Assembly: GCF_037975245.1 (NCBI RefSeq)
Contig: NC_092579.1
Coordinates: 13,684,678-13,748,677, forward strand
From: Apostichopus japonicus
Taxonomy: Eukaryota > Echinodermata > Holothuroidea > Aspidochirotida > Stichopodidae
Length of the DNA: 64,000 bases
Reading direction: 5' to 3'
Shown here: positions 61,601 through 64,000 of the stretch, piece by piece
Layout: the number at the start of each line of letters is the position of its first letter
Position numbering within the stretch: the stretch's first letter is position 1
Made by a program: the position numbers and the translations under genes
The notes under the pieces: generated by a model
Database searches by the model: none
What the model saw: only the letters and a program-made list of their open reading frames with translations
Told to the model about the DNA's origin: nothing

Positions 61601-63490
61601 CATTAAAGCTTGTTTTAATTTTCCTATCCACTGTGACCATTGTAACATATTCTACCAATTTTGGGTCACAATAGTTTGATTTTCTCATTTTGAAAGCACT
61701 GTGGAAAACAGAAACCTCATGTTGTGAAAGTTTGATCTTTTAAATGGAGCATTACAACAAAGATCCTTTACTTTTCTACTTAATGATACTAAATGGCCAA
61801 ATAATTTGTTTTAGGTTGTAAAATCTGCATAATTACCTCATTACTAGACGCATATACATGGTAACGTCCTCCTGATATTTCAGCTAGTTTGCGTAGTGTC
61901 ATCTGTGGATCAAACAAGGACATCAAGTAGGTAACTTGATACCTGGCAGCTGGTAGACATCAGGTAAATACATATCAATTATTGTGATTTCAGGTGGGTA
62001 GATATTACATAAGGTGATATTTGGTACGTACATATCAATGAGGGTGATATCAGGTGGGTACATATCACTTAGGGCAATATCAGGTGCATAGATATTAAAT
62101 AAGGTGACATGAGGTAGGAACAGAATAATATGGGCGATATCACGTGGGTAGATAGTAAATAAGGTTATATTAAGTATGTACATATAAATTAGGGTGCTTT
62201 CAGGTATGCACATATAAATTAGGGTGATTTCAGGTAGGTACATATCATTTAGAGTGATACCAGGTGTTTAAATATTAAGTAAAGTGATATTAGGTATGAT
62301 CATATCAATTAGGGTGATTTCAGGTAGGTACAAATCACTTAAGGCAATATCAGGTGTGTAGATATTAAATAAAGTGGCATGAGGTAGGACCATATTAATG
62401 TGGGTGATATCAGGTGGGTAGGTATTAAGTAAAGTGATATTGGGTACTTACATATCAATTAGGTTGATATCACATAGGTGCAGAGAAAATTATGGTGATT
62501 TCAGGTGGGTATTTATTAAGTAAGGTGGTATTATGTAGGTACAATATATGCTCAACAGGGGCAAGGGACAACAAAATGCCTCCCTTACCCACTCTCAAAG
62601 CAATCTTTCACCAGTTGGTGGTGGATACTCACATTAGTGAGATGATTATTACAATCAAATGCTACACAGTGAAGAGGGACTTTCCATCCAGCAATCTTCT
62701 GTTCAGTAAACTCTACCAGATGTTCAGATTTTTGATCTGGGCTGAAAGACAGAAAAAAAAGGACAGAGTTCTTCAGTTCAAGCTGAAAATTGATACATTT
62801 GTAGAGCCGCCGCATTAAAAGCAGTTGGAAAAATCCTTCCTATGTGCTAAGATTTTATCACTTGAAGAATTTCTAGTCTAGCTAGATTATCAACATATAA
62901 CTAGAAAATTGTGAAATACCCGGTTTCCATTTTAATTCTGTAATTGTATGCAATACACAACGTTAGCAAAAGTGTGGGTCCACAATTGTTCATTTCAAAT
63001 ATTTTCATACAGTTCATTTCCGGGAAAATACATTGTAAAATGAAACATCACATTTTCATTATTATATAAATAAAATATAATATTGTCATTTCATCTGTGT
63101 GTTTGACAGGAGAGGTTTTCCTCAACAGGTGTCATGTATAATTCTGTTGAGAACATATCATTTTGTAGCAGTTTTCATAATTTAGAACTGACAATCCCTC
63201 TATAATTACTCCTTTAATATCTGGGAGGATATTCGGAAATGGGTGAATCAGGCATATATCTCCTAAAATGCCAGTTTTCAAACAATGAAAATGTCACGAA
63301 ACTTGGTAAAGGAGTAATTTAGTGGGGGAAAAAAACCCTGAAAAATACAGAATCTTTAACTTACCAGTTGCCAAGAACGAGAACAATTGAGTCAATATCC
63401 TTCATCTGTAATACTTTCTTTAATGCAGCTAACAGATTGCAACCTCCGGTACCTTTGAAATTAGCCACAAATCTCCTCGCTTCATCCAGC
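38783..63490 (-). CDS. VWA3A: VWA3A-like protein with three VWA modules (25 exons, 5' end outside window)
   Basis: Joining 25 minus-strand exons (listed separately) gives 977 in-frame residues to a TGA stop; residue numbers here start at the first whole codon in the window. Module order: end of VWA-1 (1-100), linker (101-284) with WLQQNGLK at 183, VWA-2 (285-500) starting ILVDLSLSN, charged Lys-rich spacer (502-640), second linker (642-741), VWA-3 (742-914) starting VCVLIDTSGSM, and a 63-residue tail. Each VWA ends in a similar motif: SGGRYH (88-93), SGGRFH (452-457), SRGRYH (885-890). No signal peptide or membrane segment is visible, so it is probably intracellular. Family knowledge: VWA domains bind ligands through a metal-ion site; VWA3A/VWA3B are poorly characterised. 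The paralogue choice rests on finding only a short tail after the last VWA, and VWA3B is not excluded. The missing N-terminus may be a few hundred residues. Confidence 0.88.
39064..39816. mobile_element. Non-autonomous hAT-like DNA transposon, complete
   Basis: The element begins CAGGCTTGGGG and ends CCCCAAGCCTG, a perfect 11-bp terminal inverted repeat, and is flanked by a perfect 8-bp direct repeat CTCACAAG (39056-39063 and 39817-39824). Eight-bp target duplications and termini starting CAG are typical of the hAT superfamily. Inside each end (about 39076-39215 and 39675-39805) is a cluster of GTAATCGATTAC palindromes in opposite arrangement; the centre is unique and AT-rich. At 753 bp with no transposase coding it must have moved using enzyme supplied elsewhere. 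It sits in the last intron of the VWA3A-like gene. Confidence 0.88.
40513..40648 (-). CDS. VWA3A: VWA3A-like exon 24 in window (C-terminal tail)
   Basis: Residues 915-959 plus one base: FPVLPTFESDDLLLLTSEIE and onward to RELFQDTPKPHEK. A short amphipathic helix after the last VWA. The acceptor is ATCCTCAG and the donor GTAAGT. Confidence 0.88.
41826..42210. repeat. Palindromic minisatellite, about 41-bp unit
   Basis: About nine or ten irregular copies built from CTCCTACACCATAGCAAGC and TATAGAGTGTAGGGCCTACA, with shorter deleted units. CTACACTATAG and CTATAGAGTGTAG within a unit are near-perfect inverted repeats around a 4-base loop, so each unit can form a hairpin. Confidence 0.88.
42324..42450 (-). 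CDS. VWA3A: VWA3A-like exon 23 in window (end of VWA-3)
   Basis: Completes E872, then residues 873-914: TANTFLRQLAAMSRGRYHRV, ending LEEGFKDTD. This is the last helix and strand of VWA-3 with the SRGRYH motif. The acceptor is GCTTTCAG and the donor GTAAGT. A palindromic 41-bp array starts about 113 bp downstream. Confidence 0.92.
43321..43460 (-). CDS. VWA3A: VWA3A-like exon 22 in window (VWA-3)
   Basis: Residues 826-871 plus two bases: DKRLEAIYLLTDGKPDTSTS and onward to VKINTISFNCDD. L-L-T-D837-G-K-P-D is the canonical fourth strand with the second acidic metal ligand. The acceptor is GCATTTCAG and the donor GTAAGT. Confidence 0.94.
44154..44298 (-). CDS. VWA3A: VWA3A-like exon 21 in window (VWA-3)
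   Basis: Completes S777, then residues 778-825: FNLIRFSGDIEPWRPVAVEP and onward to AGNSCTLEALM. The GNSCTLEAL segment corresponds to the GGTNTLEAL loop that normally supplies the metal-site threonine; here Ser818 or Thr820 would fill it. The acceptor is TTCCAACAG and the donor GTAAGA. Confidence 0.93.
44824..44930 (-). CDS. VWA3A: VWA3A-like exon 20 in window (VWA-3 metal site)
   Basis: Residues 742-776 plus two bases: VCVLIDTSGSMVSHMDDLKK and onward to ALIWEQFRRMKV. D747-T-S-G-S751 is the canonical metal-ion site of VWA domains. The acceptor is TGTTTACAG. Two donors lie 5 bp apart; GTAGGT is chosen because only it keeps frame into exon 21. Confidence 0.94.
46126..46272 (-). CDS. VWA3A: VWA3A-like exon 19 in window (linker before VWA-3)
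   Basis: Exactly 49 codons, residues 693-741, beginning GSVKHLQLQAHELRDYEQQL and ending SRRTFGTVIEKK. Helical with a basic RRYLRRLQWLL stretch; a close counterpart of exon 7. The acceptor is CCCTCAG and the donor GTCAGT. Confidence 0.92.
47129..47162 (-). CDS. VWA3A: VWA3A-like exon 18 in window (34-bp micro-exon)
   Basis: Completes K681, then residues 682-692: YCSIFPSVYIK. At 34 bp this is the shortest internal exon, yet it is needed: 34 bp is not a multiple of three, so skipping it would break the frame. The acceptor is CTCTCTACAG and the donor GTAGGT. A 35-bp minisatellite begins about 64 bp upstream of the acceptor. Confidence 0.82.
47227..47768. repeat. 35-bp minisatellite with higher-order structure
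   Basis: About 15 copies of CATAGCAACAGTTTACTGTC plus TCCGTACAGTCCCCG. A deleted variant (ACATAGTTTCTGTCTTCG) recurs three times at about 134-bp spacing (near 47437, 47571, 47705), so blocks of four units were copied together. ACTGT and ACAGT form a short hairpin in each unit. Confidence 0.92.
48522..48640 (-). CDS. VWA3A: VWA3A-like exon 17 in window (second linker)
   Basis: Residues 642-680 plus two bases: WLKKYCLVKLRLDLNKLVAG, ending NKTVPA. W642 matches W183 of the first linker. The acceptor is TTCTTACAG and the donor GTACGT. Confidence 0.87.
49404..49890 (+). repeat. Possible tRNA-derived SINE remnant
   Basis: CAGTTCGAGTCACTCCCAG at 49650-49668 resembles a tRNA B box, and TGGCATAGCATC at about 49412 weakly resembles an A box, but they are about 240 bp apart, far more than in a tRNA. 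Downstream GACTTCGGTCAGCTTGCGGC and GAGTTCCTGCTGGCAGGAGG have a repeat-like look. Family unknown. Confidence 0.3.
50408..50511 (-). CDS. VWA3A: VWA3A-like exon 16 in window (spacer end)
   Basis: Completes G607, then residues 608-641: LVFREYKDPLKKRKWKPINH, ending STSKE. The KKRKWK run is strongly basic. The acceptor is CTATCAG and the donor GTGAGA. A 79-bp tandem array lies about 40 bp upstream of the acceptor. Confidence 0.85.
50552..51074. repeat. 79-bp degenerate tandem array
   Basis: Six to seven diverged copies built of ATTTAAATCCTTTTAAAGGT, GGTCTTGAATATTCAAGCTT, CCTTCTCTTAAAGAAGCTGG and CTGTGTTTGCATTGTTGAT. CTTGAATATTCAAG is a perfect 14-bp palindrome in the better copies. One copy has lost about 30 bp (50940 region). 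Confidence 0.88.
51512..51535. repeat. Short (TA)n microsatellite
   Basis: About 12 TA units inside the intron between exons 15 and 16 of the VWA3A-like gene. Confidence 0.8.
52317..52433 (-). CDS. VWA3A: VWA3A-like exon 15 in window (charged spacer)
   Basis: Completes E568, then residues 569-606 plus one base: PYGNKQKAENDQKNQKLCKA and onward to AVFYTEQKNDV. Very rich in Lys, Gln and Asn. The acceptor is TTTTTAG and the donor GTGAGT. Confidence 0.83.
52578..52607. repeat. Short (TA)n microsatellite
   Basis: About 15 TA units in the intron between exons 14 and 15 of the VWA3A-like gene. Confidence 0.85.
53063..53147 (-). CDS. VWA3A: VWA3A-like exon 14 in window (charged spacer)
   Basis: Residues 540-567 plus one base: QIQDNKESEEKKSGVWRPTS, ending KKYVIPS. 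The charged composition fits a flexible spacer, and VWRPTSGKKY is a short Trp/Tyr-containing motif. The acceptor is AATTACAG and the donor GTGAGT. Confidence 0.85.
53799..54963. repeat. 53-bp minisatellite, 22 near-identical copies
   Basis: Exactly 22 copies of CCCTTACATCACCATTTAGT, GTATAGTGTGTGTACTATAC, TACACCTTGCTAA, differing almost only at two sites: TATAG/TAAAG (TAAAG in copies 4, 7, 14) and CACC/CATC (CATC in copies 1, 6, 9, 12, 19, 21). GTATAGT and ACTATAC pair around GTGTGT in each unit. The low divergence implies recent expansion or ongoing homogenisation. Confidence 0.97.
55039..55152 (-). CDS. VWA3A: VWA3A-like exon 13 in window (charged spacer)
   Basis: Exactly 38 codons, residues 502-539, beginning KMEKMQVETKMLPMRP and ending HTELTLARL. 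Lys/Pro-rich and probably disordered. The acceptor is CACTCAG and the donor GTGAGC. A 22-copy 53-bp array lies about 75 bp downstream of the donor. Confidence 0.85.
55800..55844 (-). CDS. VWA3A: VWA3A-like exon 12 in window (15 codons)
   Basis: A 45-bp micro-exon, residues 487-501: CAMLVESVKKRSNKY. It continues the helix after VWA-2. The acceptor is CTTTTCAG and the donor GTGAGT; both borders lie between codons, so skipping it would keep the frame. Confidence 0.85.
56403..56719 (-). CDS. VWA3A: VWA3A-like exon 11 in window (VWA-2, largest exon)
   Basis: At 317 bp the longest exon; completes A381, then residues 382-486. It reads VEGLYLFTSGIPDQPSDVIC at the start, contains VTTRLHSILFNVDDYD and SGGRFHWFRETGIIESDD, and ends VNYSQK. 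FTSG replaces the LTDG seen in VWA-3, so the second acidic metal ligand is lost. GC content is visibly higher than in the introns. The acceptor is TCTCCCCAG and the donor GTCAGT. Confidence 0.93.
57636..57730 (-). CDS. VWA3A: VWA3A-like exon 10 in window (VWA-2)
   Basis: Completes R349, then residues 350-380 plus one base: WILGLECTGSRNLMSAIRLA, ending RKKSS. The CTGSRNLMSAI segment is the counterpart of the metal-site threonine loop. The acceptor is CTCTCTAG and the donor GTAAGTA. Confidence 0.88.
57847..57921 (-). CDS. VWA3A: VWA3A-like exon 9 in window (VWA-2)
   Basis: Completes G324, then residues 325-348 plus two bases: FGSEAHCWRPCLQEPVEKNL, ending QNAW. Compare FSGDIEPWRPVAVEP in VWA-3 (exon 21): same position in the fold with a conserved W-R-P. 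The acceptor is TTTCACAAG and the donor GTAAGT. The other frames of this exon contain stops, so the phase is well supported. Confidence 0.88.
58240..58359 (-). CDS. VWA3A: VWA3A-like exon 8 in window (start of VWA-2)
   Basis: Completes K284, then residues 285-323 plus two bases: IVILVDLSLSNINYLVHIQH to the strand KVAFNII. D290-L-S-L-S294 keeps the DxSxS metal-site spacing but lacks the usual glycine (DxSGS). The acceptor is CCTTCCAG and the donor GTAAGA. Confidence 0.9.
58665..58940. repeat. Tandem duplication of 139 bp
   Basis: Two copies with few differences, both containing CATGTAGAAGTACCCTTGTT, ATGAGTACTGAGTAT and CTTCACTAGTACCCAAGCTA. GAGTAC/GTACTC words recur within each copy. The two overlapping minus-strand frames encode nearly the same peptide only because of this duplication. 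Confidence 0.9.
59095..59270 (-). CDS. VWA3A: VWA3A-like exon 7 in window (linker into VWA-2)
   Basis: Residues 226-283 plus two bases, beginning KAMTQFEWHDGTIRNLHVDQ and ending SRRLFGTVVEK. The segment SRRxFGTVxEKK directly before the first VWA strand recurs at 730-741 before VWA-3. The acceptor is GTCTTTCAG. The donor is GTAGGT; using the in-frame alternative TAG here would stop translation, which fixes the splice position. Confidence 0.9.
59404..59967 (-). repeat. Degenerate tandem copies of exon 6 end plus splice donor
   Basis: About five units of roughly 95-125 bp abutting exon 6. Units contain, on the plus strand, CTAATTACCTAATAATGTAG, GTAACTTTAAA, then AAATACCTAC followed by a CTGAGATCAGAGAGA-like stretch and AATTGGAATAAATTCTACCA. 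The last parts align with the exon 6 end (CTCATGAGTTTGAGAACGGA, CAGACTTCC, TTATAATTGGGATAAACTGC) and its GTAGGTA donor. Confidence 0.75.
59968..60071 (-). CDS. VWA3A: VWA3A-like exon 6 in window (linker; seed of intronic repeat)
   Basis: Residues 191-225, reading KKLSLYQVLAPNAFAPIEQF and ending RSQTHE at the donor GTAGGTA. The acceptor is TTTCAACAG. The last 45-50 bp of this exon plus the donor resemble five decayed copies tandemly arranged in the following intron (59404-59967), so an automatic gene predictor could place false exons there. Confidence 0.88.
60241..60340. repeat. 12-bp tandem array (AATTTACATACA)
   Basis: About eight copies of AATTTACATACA/AATTTACATGCA in the intron between exons 5 and 6. 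Confidence 0.88.
60513..60651 (-). CDS. VWA3A: VWA3A-like exon 5 in window (linker)
   Basis: Residues 145-190 plus one base. It begins ISLEVQKLPQSRFLPRPP, a proline-rich stretch, and ends TSAEWLQQNGLK. The W-L-x-x-x-x-L pattern at residue 183 matches W642 in exon 17, marking the start of a duplicated linker-plus-VWA module. The acceptor is CCTGTAG and the donor GTATAA. Confidence 0.88.
61186..61317 (-). CDS. VWA3A: VWA3A-like exon 4 in window (linker)
   Basis: Exactly 44 codons, residues 101-144, beginning EQIYTGTDIALLLREI and ending LISILNE. Predicted mostly helical, rich in Gln, Lys and Met, following directly on the first VWA module. The acceptor is TTTACCAG and the donor GTGAGT, both between codons. 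Confidence 0.88.
61837..61902 (-). CDS. VWA3A: VWA3A-like exon 3 in window (end of VWA-1)
   Basis: Exactly 22 codons, residues 79-100, reading MTLRKLAEISGGRYHVYAS. This is the last helix and strand of the module; the SGGRYH motif recurs in the other two modules. The acceptor is CCACAG and the donor GTAATT; both borders fall between codons. A 30-bp tandem array begins about 22 bp upstream of this acceptor. Confidence 0.88.
61925..62545. repeat. 30-bp degenerate minisatellite filling an intron
   Basis: About 20 copies of GGTGATATCAGGTGGGTACA plus TATCAATTAG with drift. Because the unit is a multiple of three the minus strand stays open for 106 codons (61923-62243), reading 10-residue repeats such as PPDITLIDMY. 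The array takes up most of the 730-bp intron between exons 2 and 3. I treat that open frame as noncoding. Confidence 0.9.
62633..62741 (-). CDS. VWA3A: VWA3A-like exon 2 in window (VWA-1)
   Basis: Encodes residues 42-78, starting CPDQKSEHLVEF and ending CNNHLTN, with a central hydrophobic strand VPLHCVAFDC typical of the fifth strand of a VWA fold. The acceptor is TCTTTCAG and the donor GTGAGT. TG from the previous exon plus C gives the shared cysteine codon, which supports the junction. Confidence 0.9.
63365..63490 (-). CDS. VWA3A: VWA3A-like exon 1 in window (VWA-1, middle)
   Basis: Encodes residues 1-41, beginning LDEARRFVANF and containing GTGGCNLLAALKKV, the part of a VWA fold around the metal-binding threonine, then the strand SIVLVLGN. 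The acceptor is TTTTCAG and the donor GTAA. The first base completes a codon from an exon to the right, and two bases (TG) carry into the next exon. The usual TDG aspartate position reads LGN, so the metal site of this module looks incomplete. The exon with the DxSxS motif of this module is not visible in the window. Confidence 0.85.
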
Positions 63491-63825
63491 CTGAAAACAT
63501 GGAGGAGACTTGTAAATTAAATTTGTGACGAAATCTGCATACATCTCAAAAAAGAAAAAACTAAACTCAATGAGAAATGTTTGCTTCATCTTAATTGAAG
63601 TAAAACCTTGAACATTGGTACATGCGAAGTTCATTCTGCACCACAAAAAAAGGAAGAAAAAAAACATCTTAGTGAATGTCACGGCCATGGCATACATACT
63701 GAAAGGTGAATGCTCTTCTTGATAAGGTATCAAGTATTTCTCCAAATGAGGTCGGTGAAACATTGCTTCAAGCTCCCTGCGATCTTATTAGCCTTGATTT
63801 CACGGCACATTTACTACTAAATGTG

Positions 63826-64000
63826 CGATACAAATTACTGATACAAGAAAAATAAAATAATGTAATCCGAAACGGAACTGCCATGAATCAGGGAGTCAGT
63901 GAATAATTTTGGTGTAGCAGTTGTGAAGGTTCTGAAATATCGTACAAATTACTGGTACGAGAAAAATAAAATATGTAATCCAGAATGTAGCAGCCATGAA
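63826..64000. repeat. Direct repeat at right edge, about 115-bp period
   Basis: ACAAATTACTGATACAAGAA at about 63830 recurs as ACAAATTACTGGTACGAGAA at about 63944; both copies then have AAATAAAAT, TGTAATCC and GCCATGAA. It continues past the window, so this may be the start of another array. Confidence 0.7.

Larger units (their letters stand above)
38839..63364 (-). other. Introns of the VWA3A-like gene
   Basis: What the longer introns hold, from 5' to 3' of the gene. 62742-63364: nothing distinct. 61903-62632: 30-bp array. 60652-61185 and 61318-61836: nothing distinct. 60072-60512: 12-bp AATTTACATACA array. 59271-59967: exon-derived repeats adjoin exon 6. 58360-59094: 139-bp duplication. 56720-57635: a G tract at 57590. 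55845-56402: nothing distinct. 53148-55038: 53-bp array. 50512-52316: 79-bp array and a TA run at 51512. 52434-53062: a TA run at 52578. 48641-50407: SINE-like piece. 47163-48521: 35-bp array. 44931-46125 and 46273-47128: nothing distinct. 42451-43320: two GGAAGGAGTAC-type repeats. 40649-42323: 41-bp array. 38839-40512: hAT-like element. Confidence 0.75.

Noticed and set aside
63710-63770. Possible further VWA3A exon reading SPTSFGEILDTLSRRAFTF
   Set aside because: It ends at a GTATG donor in the right phase, but the peptide does not look like the VWA segment expected there and the only usable acceptor has no pyrimidine tract.

Overview
This window is animal nuclear DNA. It is AT-rich, full of (TA)n and (CA)n microsatellites and homopolymer G/C tracts, and has long gene-free stretches. 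Its one clear gene is broken into many short exons with GT/AG splice borders. The protein, the dense minisatellites and the frequent short AGGCCTATAT-like strings suggest a marine invertebrate deuterostome, perhaps an echinoderm such as a sea cucumber. The species is an inference; nothing in the window proves it.

Right part (about 38.8-63.5 kb, minus strand): most of one gene for a large protein with three von Willebrand factor A (VWA) modules, of the VWA3A/VWA3B family and most like VWA3A. I could join 25 consecutive coding exons by hand. They stay in frame through every junction and encode 977 residues ending in a TGA stop. The N-terminus lies beyond the right edge of the window. The protein alternates helical linkers and VWA modules. 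The last module has the full metal-site start (DTSGS...TDG), the middle one keeps DxSxS but lacks the second aspartate, and only the C-terminal half of the first is visible.

The introns of this gene carry at least seven different tandem arrays (units of about 12, 30, 35, 41, 53, 79 and 100 bp), several lying within about 20-115 bp of an exon. One array appears to be made of decayed copies of the end of a coding exon plus its splice donor. The last intron holds a complete non-autonomous hAT-like element with a perfect 8-bp target duplication.

Left part (1 to about 36.6 kb): no gene I can recognise. It contains TA arrays (one inside a perfect 21-bp inverted repeat), a field of degenerate ATCGAAATTTCGA-type repeats, two tandem duplications, scattered G/C-rich dispersed repeats, and two weak exon-like islands (about 26.0-26.2 kb and 30.4-30.64 kb). 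I found no rRNA, confident tRNA, CRISPR array, virus or bacterial operon.
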